A stretch of DNA of 64,000 bases from Olsenella uli (GTDB lineage Bacteria > Actinomycetota > Coriobacteriia > Coriobacteriales > Atopobiaceae): contig NZ_JACJKN010000008.1 of NCBI RefSeq assembly GCF_016900775.1, positions 1 to 64,000 of the forward strand, written 5' to 3'. Below, piece by piece: positions 1-11,408 of this stretch. Position 1 is the first letter of the stretch; each line of letters opens with the position of its first letter. The translations under genes and the position numbers were made by a program. The notes below the pieces were generated by a model. It was not told where the DNA came from. It saw only the letters and a program-made list of their open reading frames with translations, and made no database searches.

Positions 1-1
1 G

Positions 2-295
2 CTCGACCTGGGCGACCTGCCCGGGCGCGCCATCACGGACCAGCCGCTCAACCTCTCGCTCGGCGAGCGCCAGAAGCTGGGGCTCCTGCGCGCCCTCTCG
101 CGCCCGGAGCCGGTCGTGCTCCTGGACGAGCCGCTCACGAACCTGGACGCCGAGGTGCGGGCGCGCCTGTGCGCGTACCTCGGCGGCCTGCGCGGGCGCC
201 GCACCGTCGTCGCTATCATGCACTCGGGCGAGCTCGACGCCGCGGCGGACCGCATCTACGAGATCCGCGACGGGCGCCTGGCGCGCGTCAAGTAG
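2..295 (+). CDS. ABC transporter ATP-binding protein, C-terminal part (5' truncated)
   Basis: The window opens inside this gene; 97 residues and the stop remain. They read as the second half of an ABC nucleotide-binding domain: a signature-like segment NLSLGERQKLGLLRAL (SLGER in place of the usual SGGQ), a Walker B VVLLDEP followed by TNLD, and a switch histidine in VAIMHSGE. The protein ends soon after at GRLARVK, so there is no C-terminal extension. It would hydrolyse ATP on the cytoplasmic side of a membrane transporter. The substrate cannot be told because the N-terminal half and any permease lie outside the window. The family is clear, the specific role is not. Confidence 0.85.
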   Translation, partial: LDLGDLPGRAITDQPLNLSLGERQKLGLLRALSRPEPVVLLDEPLTNLDAEVRARLCAYLGGLRGRRTVVAIMHSGELDAAADRIYEIRDGRLARVK

Positions 296-324
296 GCGCG
301 TCACGCCGATCCTTCTCGAATCGG

Positions 325-370
325 CCCGCACTCCCCGCCGGCACTCATGAGTGCCGGCGGGGAGTGCGGG
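325..370. repeat. 46-bp perfect palindrome without loop
   Basis: Every base from 325 to 347 pairs with 370 to 348; the centre reads CACTCATGAGTG. A loopless palindrome of this length can extrude as a cruciform or form a transcript hairpin after the ABC gene. The core recurs at 450-473. The gap 296-628 holds no gene, only these palindromes and the stem at 554-635. Confidence 0.9.
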
Positions 371-413
371 CATTTTCGTATGCTGGGAGAGGGGAGTGTC
401 GGCATCCATTTGG

Positions 414-432
414 CGTTTGCCGAGAAGTGCCG
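414..432. repeat. 19-bp inverted repeat, left copy flanking the AraC gene
   Basis: CGTTTGCCGAGAAGTGCCG here is the exact reverse complement of 1499-1517. The two copies bracket the AraC-type gene about 1.07 kb apart. Both contain the GAGAAGT motif that recurs in other intergenic hairpins of the window. Confidence 0.75.
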
Positions 433-449
433 GCCCCGGGCTCCCGAAG

Positions 450-473
450 AGCCGGCACTCATGAGTGCCGGCT
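450..473. repeat. 24-bp palindrome sharing the core of the 325-370 element
   Basis: AGCCGGCACTCA followed by its exact reverse complement. The central 22 bp (GCCGGCACTCA plus complement) are identical to the centre of the longer palindrome 100 bp upstream, so these are two members of one family. Confidence 0.85.
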
Positions 474-553
474 TGGGGGCCGCTTGGGGGCCGGGACCCC
501 TCGCGCGCCGGAACCCTCGCGCGTCCCCCGCCCGCCGCTCGGCCAAGCGCCCC

Positions 554-635
554 AAATTAATCCGCCCTGTGGCTCCGATGTTTTAGAAAAGCCCAGTTGA
601 GCATGAGCCGACGGGCCGCCAGGGCGGATTAATTT
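554..635. repeat. Long stem-loop at the 3' end of the AraC gene
   Basis: AAATTAATCCGCCCTG at 554-569 is the exact reverse complement of 620-635, giving a 16-bp perfect stem with a 50-base loop. The right arm overlaps the stop codon of the minus-strand AraC gene, so the structure probably ends or protects its mRNA. There is no clean T-run on either side. Confidence 0.7.
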
Positions 636-1456
636 CGCGCCGCCTCCCGCCACTCGGCCGGCCCGCACCCAAACTGCGCCCGAAACGCCCGGTAGAAGTT
701 GCTCGTCCCGGCGTAGCCCACCTGCCGCGCCACCTCGCGCACCGGGAGGCTCGTCGCGCGCAGTAGCATCGCCGCGCGCTCCATGCGCTGTTTGGTCACG
801 AGCTCGGTGAACGTCATGCCGCAGCGCTCGTGGATGAGCTCGGAGAGGTAGGTGGTGCTGTAGGAGTAGCGCCGCGCCAGCTCCGCGAGGCTCGCGCTCT
901 CCGGACGCGCGGCGATGTCCTGCAAGATCACGGCGAGCACCTCGTCGGCCCCCTTGGGCCCCTCCTCGGGGACGACGGGGGAGACCAGGGCCGTGATGGC
1001 GACGCCGAGCGCCTCGACCACCTGCTCCCAGCCGTCGCGCCGCTCCACGTACGTCACCGCCGCGGCGGCAAAGAGGTCGGCCATGAGCTCGCTGTCGGGG
1101 TCGGGCGTGCTGACGCGGTGCACGGGGTGGAGCTTCGTGGCGGAGGTGGTGAGCATGCGAAAGAGCGGCGACCCCTCGTCCGCGATGGGCATGAGGCTCT
1201 GCACGAACCGCTTGGTCCTGAAGTAGAGGGCAAGAAACACCTTCCGGCAGGCATCCCCCTCCTCGCGTTCCCCGGTGAGCCTGTCGAGCGGCACGGCCGC
1301 CGAGATGATGTCGAAGTCGCCGGGGTTGGGCGGTAGCCCGTCCAGCTCGCCCTCGAGCCACGCGAGCATGAGGACGTTGCGCCCCGCCCGCGGCTCGCGC
1401 CTGCCCGTCTCGTCCACGATCTGCCGCACCGCCGCGGCAATGCGCGCACCGTCCAT
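629..1456 (-). CDS. AraC-family transcriptional regulator
   Basis: The protein has 275 residues. The last ~100 form an AraC-type double helix-turn-helix: YSYSTTYLSELIHERCG in the first motif, PVREVARQVGYAG then NFYRAFRAQFG in the second. The N-terminal ~160 residues are the presumed sensor half, resembling the unannotated sensor region of many gut-bacterial AraC regulators. The ATG at 1456 was chosen because GAAGGGAG lies just upstream on the minus strand; an ATG 16 codons earlier lacks such a site. The gene is transcribed away from guaB and no obvious target operon adjoins it, so the effector and targets are unknown. It probably acts as a single-gene local regulator. Confidence 0.9.
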   Translation of the reverse strand: MDGARIAAAVRQIVDETGRREPRAGRNVLMLAWLEGELDGLPPNPGDFDIISAAVPLDRLTGEREEGDACRKVFLALYFRTKRFVQSLMPIADEGSPLFRMLTTSATKLHPVHRVSTPDPDSELMADLFAAAAVTYVERRDGWEQVVEALGVAITALVSPVVPEEGPKGADEVLAVILQDIAARPESASLAELARRYSYSTTYLSELIHERCGMTFTELVTKQRMERAAMLLRATSLPVREVARQVGYAGTSNFYRAFRAQFGCGPAEWREAARN

Positions 1457-1498
1457 GGCGCTCCCTTCGACGCACCCATTGTAGGGCAGGCCAGGCTG

Positions 1499-1517
1499 CG
1501 GCACTTCTCGGCAAACG
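1499..1517. repeat. 19-bp inverted repeat, right copy flanking the AraC gene
   Basis: Exact reverse complement of 414-432. It lies between the divergent AraC and guaB genes, just upstream of the guaB promoter. Confidence 0.75.
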
Positions 1518-1521
1518 GCCT

Positions 1522-1550
1522 CTGAAAAACCCGTGAGCGGATGCTACAAT
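1522..1550 (+). promoter_or_regulatory. guaB promoter (extended -10)
   Basis: CTGAAA, 17 bases, then TACAAT at 1545-1550 preceded by TGC, an extended -10. The expected start near 1557 leaves a leader of about 50 bases before guaB. The same TGCTACAAT word precedes leuS. Confidence 0.65.
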
Positions 1551-1607
1551 GGCTCAAATTAAGTTACGGGGAAGTTTTCCGCCGCGGGCGGGGAGAGGAG
1601 CCGGCAC

Positions 1608-3119
1608 ATGGCAACGTTCTTCGAGGGGGAGTCCCACACCTTTTCCGAGTACCTGCTCGTCCCCGGATACTCCTCGGCGGAGAACATCCCCGCCAACGTG
1701 TCGCTCAAGACCCCGCTCGTGAGGTTTCGCCGCGGCGAGGAGCCCGCGCTCAGCCTCAACATCCCCATGGTCTCGGCCATCATGCAGTCCGTCTCCGGCG
1801 TCGACATGGGCGTGGCGCTCGCCATCGAGGGCGGCCTGGCCTTCATCTACGGCAACCAGACGCCCGAGCAGGAGGCGGCCATGGTCAAGGCCGTCAAGGA
1901 CCACAAGGCCGGCTTCGTGGAGTCTGACTCCACGCTCACGCCGGACATGACGATGGCCGAGGTCATGGACCTCAAGGAGCGCACTGGCCACTCCACCATG
2001 CCCGTCACCGACGACGGCTCCTCGCGCGGCAAGCTCCTCGGCATCGTGACCAGCCGCGACTACCGCCCCAGCCGCGACGACCACCAGAAGAGGGTCCGCG
2101 AGTTCATGACCCCGCGCGAGCGTCTCATCGTGGGCGACAAGGACATCACGCTCAAGAAGGCCAACGACGTCATCTGGGACAACAAGCTCAACGCCCTGCC
2201 CGTCGTGGACGAGAACGACCACCTGGTGGGCATCGTCTTCCGCAAGGACTACGACCAGCACAAGTCCAACCCCAACGAGCTCCTGGACGCCAACAAGCGC
2301 TACATGGTGGGCGCGGGCATCAACACCCGCGACTACGCCGAGCGCGTGCCGCTGCTCGTGGAGGCCGGCGCCGACGTGCTCTGCATCGACTCCTCCGAGG
2401 GCTTCTCCGAGTGGCAGAAGCGCACGCTCGAGTGGGTGCGCGCCAACTATGGCGACTCGGTCAAGGTGGGCGCCGGCAACGTCGTGGACGAGGACGGCTT
2501 CCGCTTCCTCGCCGACTGCGGCGCGGACTTCGTGAAGGTGGGCATCGGCGGCGGCTCCATCTGCATTACGCGCGAGACCAAGGGCATCGGCCGCGGCCAG
2601 GCCTCGGCGGTCATCGACGTCTGCCGCGCGCGCGACAAGTACTACGAGGAGACCGGCATCTACGTGCCCGTGTGCTCCGACGGCGGCATCGTCTACGACT
2701 ACCACATGACGCTCGCCCTTGCCATGGGCGCCGACTTCATGATGCTCGGCCGCTACTTCGCCCGCTTCGACGAGTCGCCCACCGAGCGCGTGAACGTCAA
2801 CGGCCAGTACATGAAGGAGTACTGGGGCGAGGGCTCCGCGCGCGCCCGCAACTGGCAGCGCTACGACCAGGGCGGCGCCTCCAAGCTGGGCTTTGTCGAG
2901 GGCGTTGACTCCTACGTGCCCTACGCGGGCTCCCTCAAGGAGGGCGTGGGCCAGACGATCTACAAGATCAAGTCCACGATGTGCAACTGCGGCGCGCTCA
3001 CGATCAAGGAGCTGCAGCAGAAGGCGCGCCTCACGCTCGTGAGCTCGACCTCGATCGTCGAGGGCGGCGCGCACGACGTCGTGGTCAAGGACTCCCAGCA
3101 CTCGGTGAGCTACCGCTAG
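1608..3119 (+). CDS. guaB: IMP dehydrogenase
   Basis: This enzyme oxidises IMP to XMP with NAD+, the committed step of GTP synthesis, in the cytoplasm. The 503-residue protein shows the TIM-barrel IMPDH pattern with two inserted CBS modules (roughly residues 100-225, including [19 protein letters not shown] and [17 protein letters not shown]). The catalytic loop [15 protein letters not shown] places the active-site cysteine at residue 319. The end of the sequence carries the long IMPDH flap. GGAGAGGAG precedes the ATG. The gene stands alone between an extended -10 promoter and a strong hairpin terminator. It belongs to the longer IMPDH subtype (about 500 residues), rather than the shorter CBS-less forms. 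Identification is firm. Confidence 0.97.
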   Translation: MATFFEGESHTFSEYLLVPGYSSAENIPANVSLKTPLVRFRRGEEPALSLNIPMVSAIMQSVSGVDMGVALAIEGGLAFIYGNQTPEQEAAMVKAVKDHKAGFVESDSTLTPDMTMAEVMDLKERTGHSTMPVTDDGSSRGKLLGIVTSRDYRPSRDDHQKRVREFMTPRERLIVGDKDITLKKANDVIWDNKLNALPVVDENDHLVGIVFRKDYDQHKSNPNELLDANKRYMVGAGINTRDYAERVPLLVEAGADVLCIDSSEGFSEWQKRTLEWVRANYGDSVKVGAGNVVDEDGFRFLADCGADFVKVGIGGGSICITRETKGIGRGQASAVIDVCRARDKYYEETGIYVPVCSDGGIVYDYHMTLALAMGADFMMLGRYFARFDESPTERVNVNGQYMKEYWGEGSARARNWQRYDQGGASKLGFVEGVDSYVPYAGSLKEGVGQTIYKIKSTMCNCGALTIKELQQKARLTLVSSTSIVEGGAHDVVVKDSQHSVSYR

Positions 3120-3141
3120 GCGAGAAGAGCCTGCGGCCGAC

Positions 3142-3210
3142 GGCCTCCCGGACGTCTCTTCGAGAAGTGCGCTTCGCGGAACTTCTCTCCGAGACGCCCG
3201 GGAGGCCTTT
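3142..3210 (+). terminator. guaB terminator with nested GAGAAG hairpin
   Basis: GGCCTCCCG (3142-3150) pairs with CGGGAGGCC (3199-3207), CGTCTC pairs with GAGACG inside it, and a 26-bp GAGAAG...CTTCTC hairpin forms the tip. A short T-run (TTT) follows. The tip is nearly identical to that of the hairpin after leuS. Confidence 0.8.
3162..3187. repeat. GAGAAG hairpin element, copy a
   Basis: A 26-bp imperfect palindrome, GAGAAGTGCGC through GGAACTTCTC. It differs by one base from 5954-5979 and is closely related, in inverted form, to 3250-3275. Confidence 0.85.
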
Positions 3211-3249
3211 CGTTGCTGGAGCCTCCTCGCGGCGGCCGGACGTTCCGTA

Positions 3250-3275
3250 GAGAAGTTCCGCGCAGCACGCTTCTC
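3250..3275. repeat. GAGAAG hairpin element, copy c (inverted)
   Basis: Its reverse complement matches the 5954-5979 copy except for the three bases after GAGAAG (CGT in place of TGC). It lies between the guaB terminator and the leuS promoter. Confidence 0.75.
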
Positions 3276-3307
3276 GGAGGAACGTTCGACCGCCCGAGCC
3301 GAGGTGC

Positions 3308-3316
3308 TGCTACAAT
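3308..3316 (+). promoter_or_regulatory. leuS promoter, extended -10
   Basis: TGCTACAAT, an extended -10 identical to that of guaB. No clear -35 is seen. The predicted start near 3323 gives a leader of about 30 bases. Confidence 0.6.
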
Positions 3317-3353
3317 CAAGCGGTTGACCATCGCACACGAAGGAGCCACGCAG

Positions 3354-5915
3354 ATGAGCGACGCCGAGAAGAACTTCGAGGTCCCGGCCTACGACGCCGA
3401 GGAGATCGAGACCCGCTGGCAGGCTGCCTGGGACGCCGAGGAGCTCTACAAGACCGAGGAGAGCCCCGAGAAGCCCAAGAAGTACGTGCTCGAGATGTTC
3501 CCGTACCCCTCGGGCGACCTGCACATGGGCCACGCGCGCAACTACACGATCGGCGACGCCATGGCCCGCCAGGCCCGCATGCGCGGCTTTGACGTGCTGC
3601 ACCCGATGGGCTACGACGCCTTTGGCCTGCCCGCGGAGAACGCCGCCATCAAGCACAACACGCAGGCGAGCGTCTGGACCCACCAGAACATCGCGCAGGC
3701 CACCAAGACCATGCGCCGCATGGGCTTCTCCTACGACTACGACCGCATGTTCAACACCTGCGACCCCGAGTACTACAAGTGGGGCCAGTGGATCTTCCTC
3801 AAGATGTGGGAGAAGGGCCTGGTCTACCGCGACAACTCGCCGGTGAACTGGTGCCCCGGCTGCCAGACGGTCCTTGCCAACGAGCAGGTCGTGGACGGCA
3901 AGTGCTGGCGCTGCGGCTCGGTGCCCGAGAAGCGCGCGCTCAGCCAGTGGTACTTCAAGATCACCGACTACGCCCAGGAGCTCCTGGACGACCTCAAGAA
4001 GCTCGAGGGCAAGTGGCCCGAGCGCGTCCGCGCGATGCAGGCCAACTGGATCGGCCGCTCCGAGGGCGCCGAGATCGACTTCGCGCTGGCCGCGGAGGAC
4101 GGCGTGACCCCCACCGACACCAAGATCACCGTCTTCACCACGCGCCCGGACACGCTCTTCGGCGTCTCCTTCTTCCTGCTGCCGCCCGAGAGCCCGCTTG
4201 CCGCCGAGCTCGTGGCTGGCACAGAGCACGAGGAGGCCTTCCTCGAGCTCAAGGCCGCGGCGGAGAAGGTCTCCTCGGTCGACCGCCAGGGCTCTGAGCG
4301 CGAGAAGCACGGCGTCTTCACCGGCCGCTACGTGATCAACCCGGTGAACGGCCGCCCGGCCCCCATCTGGGTCGCCGACTACGTCCTCATGGACTATGGC
4401 ACCGGCGCCGTCATGGGCGTGCCCTGCGGCGACCAGCGCGACTTCGACTTCGCCAAGAAGTACGGCCTCGAGATCGCCCCGATCATCTGCGAGAAGGACG
4501 ACCCGCTCTACGAGCGGCTCAAGGACGAGCGCGAGCTCGTGGTGACCTCCGTGGACTGGGACCACGCGATGGAGGCCGAGGGCTACCTCGTGCAGTCCGG
4601 CCCGTTCACCGGCATGAAGGGCGGCAAGCACTCCGAGGCCGTGGACGCCATCATCGACTGGCTCGGGCAGCAGGGGCTCGGCCGCAAGACGGTGCAGTTC
4701 CGCCTGCGCGACTGGCTCATCAGCCGCCAGCGCTACTGGGGCAACCCCATCCCGATGATCCACTGCGACTGCTGCGGCGACGTGCCGGTGCCCTATGAGG
4801 ACCTGCCCGTCACGCTGCCGGACACGCTCGACCTCGGCGCCGGCGAGACGCTCGCGGAGTACGCGCCCTTCTACGAGACCACCTGCCCCAAGTGCGGCAG
4901 GCCCGCCAAGCGCATCACCGACACCATGGACACCTTCACGTGCTCGAGCTGGTACTACCTGCGCTACTGCGACCCGCACAACGAGGAGCTGCCCTTCTCG
5001 CGCGAGGCCGTGGACCGCTGGATGCCGGTGGACAACTACATCGGCGGCATCGAGCACGCCATCCTGCACCTGCTCTACAGCCGCTTCTTCACCAAGGTCC
5101 TGCGCGACCTCGGCATGATCGGCATCGACGAGCCCTTCGAGAACCTGCTCTGCCAGGGCATGGTCAAGGACGCCAACGGCGACACCATGTCCAAGTCCAA
5201 GGGCAACGTCGTGCCGCCGTCCTCGGTGATCGAGCCCTACGGCGCGGACACCATGCGCCTGGCCATCCTCTTCATCGCCCCGCCCGAGAAGGACTTCAAC
5301 TGGGACGAGGAGGCCGTCGCCGGCGCCAACCGCTTCATCAAGCGCGCCTGGCGCGTGGTCTGGCTGCTCAGCCAGGGCGCGGCCGCGGGGGCCGTGGACG
5401 CGGGCACGCTCGACGCTGCGGGCAAGGAGCTGTGGCGCACGCTCAACGGCATGGGCCTCAAGTGCACCGCCGACTTCGACCGCGGCCAGTTCAACACCGC
5501 CATCTCCGCCGTCATGGAGATTACCAACGCGGCGTCCAAGTACGTGAACGACGTGGCGCCCGAGCAGCGCGACCCCGCGCTCTGCTTCGCCGTGGCGCAC
5601 GCGATTGTGACCATGCTCGCGCCGATCTGCCCGCACTGGGCCGAGGAGCTCTGGCACAAGGCGCTGGCGCAGGAGGGCTCCGTCTACAACGCCGCCTGGC
5701 CCGAGTTCGACGCCGCGGCCGCCAAGGCCGACGAGGTGGAGATTGCCGTCCAGATCAAGGGCAAGGTCCGCGGCCGCGTGACGGTTCCCGCCGACGCCTC
5801 CGACGGCGAGCTCGAGGAGGCCGCCAAGGCCGCCGTGGCCGAGCAGCTCGCCGGCAAGGAGATCAAGAAGGTCATCGTCATCAAGGGCCGCCTGGTCAAC
5901 ATCGTGGCGGTGTAG
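3354..5915 (+). CDS. leuS: Leucyl-tRNA synthetase
   Basis: This enzyme charges tRNA-Leu with leucine in the cytoplasm. The 853-residue protein has the class I signature HMGH in the context [14 protein letters not shown] near residue 57. A large editing (CP1) insertion follows, with [12 protein letters not shown] and GTGAVMGVP, then the KMSKS-type motif MSKSKGNVV near residue 612. Four paired cysteines (CPGC...CWRC and CDCC...CPKC) suggest zinc sites, usual for bacterial LeuRS. The start at 3354 has CGAAGGAG upstream; the frame stays open for 47 codons further 5' but that stretch is repeat DNA. Single-gene unit with its own promoter and terminator hairpin. Confidence 0.97.
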   Translation: MSDAEKNFEVPAYDAEEIETRWQAAWDAEELYKTEESPEKPKKYVLEMFPYPSGDLHMGHARNYTIGDAMARQARMRGFDVLHPMGYDAFGLPAENAAIKHNTQASVWTHQNIAQATKTMRRMGFSYDYDRMFNTCDPEYYKWGQWIFLKMWEKGLVYRDNSPVNWCPGCQTVLANEQVVDGKCWRCGSVPEKRALSQWYFKITDYAQELLDDLKKLEGKWPERVRAMQANWIGRSEGAEIDFALAAEDGVTPTDTKITVFTTRPDTLFGVSFFLLPPESPLAAELVAGTEHEEAFLELKAAAEKVSSVDRQGSEREKHGVFTGRYVINPVNGRPAPIWVADYVLMDYGTGAVMGVPCGDQRDFDFAKKYGLEIAPIICEKDDPLYERLKDERELVVTSVDWDHAMEAEGYLVQSGPFTGMKGGKHSEAVDAIIDWLGQQGLGRKTVQFRLRDWLISRQRYWGNPIPMIHCDCCGDVPVPYEDLPVTLPDTLDLGAGETLAEYAPFYETTCPKCGRPAKRITDTMDTFTCSSWYYLRYCDPHNEELPFSREAVDRWMPVDNYIGGIEHAILHLLYSRFFTKVLRDLGMIGIDEPFENLLCQGMVKDANGDTMSKSKGNVVPPSSVIEPYGADTMRLAILFIAPPEKDFNWDEEAVAGANRFIKRAWRVVWLLSQGAAAGAVDAGTLDAAGKELWRTLNGMGLKCTADFDRGQFNTAISAVMEITNAASKYVNDVAPEQRDPALCFAVAHAIVTMLAPICPHWAEELWHKALAQEGSVYNAAWPEFDAAAAKADEVEIAVQIKGKVRGRVTVPADASDGELEEAAKAAVAEQLAGKEIKKVIVIKGRLVNIVAV

Positions 5916-5937
5916 GCTCTCACGTGTGGGGGCGGAC

Positions 5938-5995
5938 CCCCGCCTCTTCCTCCGAGAAGTGCGCTGCGCGGAACTTCTCTCCGGAAGAGGCGGGG
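5938..5995 (+). terminator. Hairpin after leuS with nested GAGAAG tip
   Basis: CCCCGCCTCTTCC (5938-5950) pairs perfectly with 5983-5995, and the 26-bp GAGAAG element forms the tip. No T-run follows, so termination may be partial. The gap 5916-6470 contains this hairpin, two further palindromes and the rimP promoter, but no gene. Confidence 0.65.
5954..5979. repeat. GAGAAG hairpin element, copy b
   Basis: A 26-bp imperfect palindrome, 25 of 26 bases identical to 3162-3187, although the outer stems around the two copies are unrelated in sequence. Confidence 0.85.
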
Positions 5996-6090
5996 ATCCG
6001 CGCGTCTCGGCCCGCACGTGCTGCCGCCGGAGTGGGGCGGTTAGGTTTCTGGGGTCGTTGCGCACGGGACGGCCGTCGGGTTTAGAAAGG

Positions 6091-6157
6091 CGGGCCCGTT
6101 GCGGGAGGCGAGAAGGGCGCGTGGCCGTTCTTCTCGCCTTTGAGCGCAACGGGCCCG
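6091..6157. repeat. Nested inverted repeat upstream of rimP
   Basis: CGGGCCCGTTGCG (6091-6103) pairs with 6145-6157. Inside it AGGCGAGAA (6106-6114) pairs with 6131-6139. It carries the GTTCTTCTC word at 6127-6135. Likely a transcript hairpin or cruciform. Confidence 0.75.
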
Positions 6158-6261
6158 GTTTCCCAAGCGGGAGGGGCGCTGCCGCGTGCAGCGGCCGCGA
6201 ATCTCTAGCTCCGTGCGCGCGACGTGGTGCGACGGCCGCGTTTTTCTAAGCGGCGACAGCA

Positions 6262-6282
6262 TGGCGCGCGCAACGCGCGCCA
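6262..6282. repeat. Small GC hairpin
   Basis: TGGCGCGCG, loop CAA, CGCGCGCCA: a perfect 9-bp stem about 100 bp upstream of the rimP promoter. Function unknown. Confidence 0.7.
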
Positions 6283-6357
6283 CTTTCTAACCCGGCCGCG
6301 CGCTCCGTCGCGCCGTCCGCCCGCCGATGCGCGATGTGGGGTTCTCGTGGAGGCGTT

Positions 6358-6386
6358 TTGACGCGGGGCGAGAAAAACCGTAGACT
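6358..6386 (+). promoter_or_regulatory. Promoter of the rimP-nusA-infB operon
   Basis: TTGACG (6358-6363), 17 bases, TAGACT (6381-6386): the best-matching housekeeping promoter in the window. The start near 6393 gives a leader of about 78 bases. The same TAGACT hexamer overlaps two operators in the uronate island. Confidence 0.75.
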
Positions 6387-6470
6387 AGCAGCGTATTCGA
6401 AGCTGTAACCGTAGGAAGTGGGGTGGATTTTCTCGCCCCGCTTCCTTTCTGTATGAAGACGGGAGGGGCG

Positions 6471-6977
6471 ATGCCCAAGCAAGGTCTCGAGCAGGCGATC
6501 ATCGACGCGCTGGAGCCCCGCGCCGGGGAGCGCGGCATCGACGTCGTGGACGTCGAGGTCGTCGGCGCGAGCAAGGCGCCCTGCGTGCGCGTGCGGATCG
6601 ACCACGCGGACGAGTCCGCGCCCACCATCACGCTCGACGAGGTGACGGAGGAGACGGAGTGGATCTCGGCCGCGCTGGACGAGCTCGACCCCATCCCCTC
6701 GAGCTTCACCCTCGAGGTGTCGAGCCCGGGCATGGCGCGCCCCCTGCGCCGCCCGCGCGACTTCGCGCGCTTCGCCGGCCAGACGGTGGCCGTGAGCCTC
6801 GTGCCCGGGGAGGGGAGGCGCCGCTACACAGGCACCCTCCTGGGCATCGAGGGCCAGACGGTGGCCCTCGAGGTCGACGGCGAGCGCGTGGAGCTCTCGC
6901 TCGACGACATCAGGAAGTGCACGATCAAGCCCGACTTCGGCGAGGCCGACGCCTGCGCCCCGGGCAGGAGGAAGTAA
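6471..6977 (+). CDS. rimP: Ribosome maturation factor RimP
   Basis: RimP binds the 30S subunit and is needed for its late maturation. The 168-residue protein, slightly longer than the usual ~150, has the N-terminal alpha/beta domain (GIDVVDVEVVGASKAPCVRVRID), the linker SFTLEVSSPGMARPLRRPRDF typical of RimP, and a C-terminal SH3-like barrel. The ATG at 6471 has GGGAGGGGCG directly upstream; earlier ATGs at 6453 and 6423 lack this. It is the first gene of the operon, 10 bp before nusA, behind TTGACG-N17-TAGACT. Gene order rimP-nusA-infB is the standard bacterial arrangement and supports the call. Confidence 0.94.
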   Translation: MPKQGLEQAIIDALEPRAGERGIDVVDVEVVGASKAPCVRVRIDHADESAPTITLDEVTEETEWISAALDELDPIPSSFTLEVSSPGMARPLRRPRDFARFAGQTVAVSLVPGEGRRRYTGTLLGIEGQTVALEVDGERVELSLDDIRKCTIKPDFGEADACAPGRRK

Positions 6978-6987
6978 GGAGAAACCC

Positions 6988-8232
6988 ATGGCCTCTCAGA
7001 TGATGGAAGCCCTCGAGCTGCTCTGCCAGGAGCGCCACATCGACCAGCTCTACTTGCTCGACCGGCTCGAGCAGTCGCTCGCGAAGAGCTACGCCGACGT
7101 CTTGCACCTGCCCTTCGGCGCCCGCGTCACGATCGACCGCCAGACCGGCAAGGTCTACGTTTACGAGCTCGTCCCCAAGGGCGAGGAGGACCCGGAGACC
7201 GGCGAGTACTCCGAGTTCGACGAGGTCGATGTGACCCCCGCCGACACGAGCCGCATCGCCGCCCAGCACGCCAAGGCCGAGATCAAGGCCATCGTGCGCA
7301 ACGCCGCCCGCGTCCAGATCTACGAGGAGTTCTCGCAGCGCGTGGGCGACATCATCACCGGCACGGTCCTGCAGACCACCTCGGACTTCACGATCATCAA
7401 GATCCGCGAGGGCGTCGAGGCGGAGCTGCCGCACTTCGACCAGCGCCGCTTCCCCGAGGAGCGCAACGAGCGCCCCGCCGGCGAGCGCTACGCCCACAAC
7501 CAGCGCATCCGCGCGATCATCATCGACGTGCGCGACCCCAACTCCACGCAGCCCGTGGTGCGCGGCGAGCGCCAGCGCCCGCCCATCGTGGTCTCCCGCA
7601 CCCACCCGGACCTGCTGCGCCGCCTCTTCGAGCTCGAGGTGCCCGAGGTCTATGACGGCGTCGTCGAGGTCAGGAGCATCGCCCGCGAGCCCGGCGTGCG
7701 CTCCAAGGTGGCCGTCTCCTCCAACGACCCGCGCCTCGACCCGGTGGGCGCCTGCGTCGGCCCCAAGGGCAGCCGCGTGCGCACCGTGGTCTCCGAGCTG
7801 CGCGGCGAGCGTGTCGACGTGGTCCTCTGGAGCGACGACCCGGCCCGCCGCGTGGCCTCGGCGCTTTCGCCGGCGCGCGTCTCCCGCGTGATCATCGACG
7901 AGGAGACCGATTACGCCACCGTCATCGTCCCCGACGACCAGCTCTCGCTCGCCATCGGCAAGGAGGGCCAGAACGCCCGGCTCGCCGCGCGCCTCACGGG
8001 CATGCACATCGACATCAAGAACGAGTCGCTCGCGGCCGGCGTCCTGCGCGACCTGCCGCGCGCCGCCGCGGAGGACGACCTGCTCGACGACGGCGAGGCG
8101 CACCGCTGCGAGTTCGTCGGCGCCAACGGCGTCCAGTGCCGCAACATGGCGCGCCCCGGCTCGCGCTTCTGCGGCATCCACGAGGCGATCGCCGGCGCCG
8201 AGGTCAGCTCCGACCCCGACTCGCTCATCTAG
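6988..8232 (+). CDS. nusA: Transcription termination/antitermination factor NusA with a C-terminal Cys/His tail
   Basis: NusA binds RNA polymerase and nascent RNA and controls pausing, termination and antitermination. The 414 residues cover the N-terminal polymerase-binding domain (1-125), an S1 domain near 130-200 ([12 protein letters not shown]), and two KH domains (about 225-345, with [14 protein letters not shown] and [16 protein letters not shown]). The tail after residue 370 is unusual: Cys374, Cys384, Cys395 and His398, spaced C-x9-C-x10-C-x2-H, look like a small zinc site. In many actinobacteria a separate ylxR gene follows nusA; none is present here, infB starting 57 bp later. The tail may compensate, but that is speculation. 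Confidence 0.95.
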   Translation: MASQMMEALELLCQERHIDQLYLLDRLEQSLAKSYADVLHLPFGARVTIDRQTGKVYVYELVPKGEEDPETGEYSEFDEVDVTPADTSRIAAQHAKAEIKAIVRNAARVQIYEEFSQRVGDIITGTVLQTTSDFTIIKIREGVEAELPHFDQRRFPEERNERPAGERYAHNQRIRAIIIDVRDPNSTQPVVRGERQRPPIVVSRTHPDLLRRLFELEVPEVYDGVVEVRSIAREPGVRSKVAVSSNDPRLDPVGACVGPKGSRVRTVVSELRGERVDVVLWSDDPARRVASALSPARVSRVIIDEETDYATVIVPDDQLSLAIGKEGQNARLAARLTGMHIDIKNESLAAGVLRDLPRAAAEDDLLDDGEAHRCEFVGANGVQCRNMARPGSRFCGIHEAIAGAEVSSDPDSLI

Positions 8233-8289
8233 GGTACCCGCAGGAACTAGCAGACGGGCGCGTGCCCGAAGGTTTGGAAGGTAGGTCAC

Positions 8290-10923
<2,634 letters not shown>

Positions 10924-10935
10924 TTCACCGCGGAC

Positions 10936-10961
10936 GGGGCGGGGCCGTGCGGCCCCGCCCC
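10936..10961 (+). terminator. GC hairpin between infB and rbfA
   Basis: GGGGCGGGGCC, loop GTGC, GGCCCCGCCCC: an 11-bp perfect stem without a T-run. More likely an mRNA-processing or partial-termination signal than a full terminator, because rbfA follows within 20 bp. Confidence 0.55.
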
Positions 10962-10979
10962 CGCTTGGGAGCATGACCA

Positions 10980-11399
10980 ATGAAGCAGAACCAGTATTCG
11001 AGAAGGACCAACGCGCTCGCGCGGGAGAAGCTCAGCTACATCCTGCTCTTCGAGGTCTCCGACCCCGCGCTGGCGCTCGTGACCGTCACGGGCGTGGAGG
11101 TCTCCGTCGACAAGTCGCTCCTGCGGGCGTTCGTGAGCTGCGACGCCGAGCGCTATGACGAGGTCACGGCCGCGCTCGCGCGCGCCAAGGGCCGCATCCG
11201 CTCGCTTCTGGGCCGCTCGCTCGGCTGGCGCGTGACCCCGGAGCTCGACTTTCGCATCGACACCACGACCGACGAGGCCGAGCGCATCGCGCGCGCCCTC
11301 GAGGACGTGCCCCCCACGCTCGGCGTGGAGAAGGACGAGTTCGGCTACCCGGTGGCCGACGTGCCCGCGGCGGCGGGCGAGAAGGACGACGAGGAGTAG
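10980..11399 (+). CDS. rbfA: Ribosome-binding factor A
   Basis: RbfA binds the 30S subunit during 16S rRNA 5'-end maturation and cold adaptation. The 139 residues contain the KH-like fold typical of the family: LAREKLSYILLFEVSDP near the start, VTVTGVEVSVDKSLLRAFV, and LGRSLGWRVTPELDFRID in the middle. The C-terminus is an acidic extension. The ATG at 10980 has GGGAG nine bases upstream; an ATG at 10973 is out of frame. It lies 10 bp before the DHH gene, and that pair is often linked in bacteria. Size and neighbourhood match the family well. Confidence 0.94.
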   Translation: MKQNQYSRRTNALAREKLSYILLFEVSDPALALVTVTGVEVSVDKSLLRAFVSCDAERYDEVTAALARAKGRIRSLLGRSLGWRVTPELDFRIDTTTDEAERIARALEDVPPTLGVEKDEFGYPVADVPAAAGEKDDEE

Positions 11400-11408
11400 G
11401 GGGTCCGC

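Noticed and set aside
3213-3353. An upstream extension of leuS (start at 3213)
   Set aside because: The extra 47 codons run through the GAGAAG palindrome and the promoter; ATG 3354 has a good ribosome site and matches the family start.
1554-6149. A minus-strand open frame of 1531 codons opposite guaB and leuS
   Set aside because: It is the antisense of two well-supported genes. Its translation is low-complexity (Leu/Val/Gly/His/Arg) with no recognisable domain, as expected from GC-rich codon bias.
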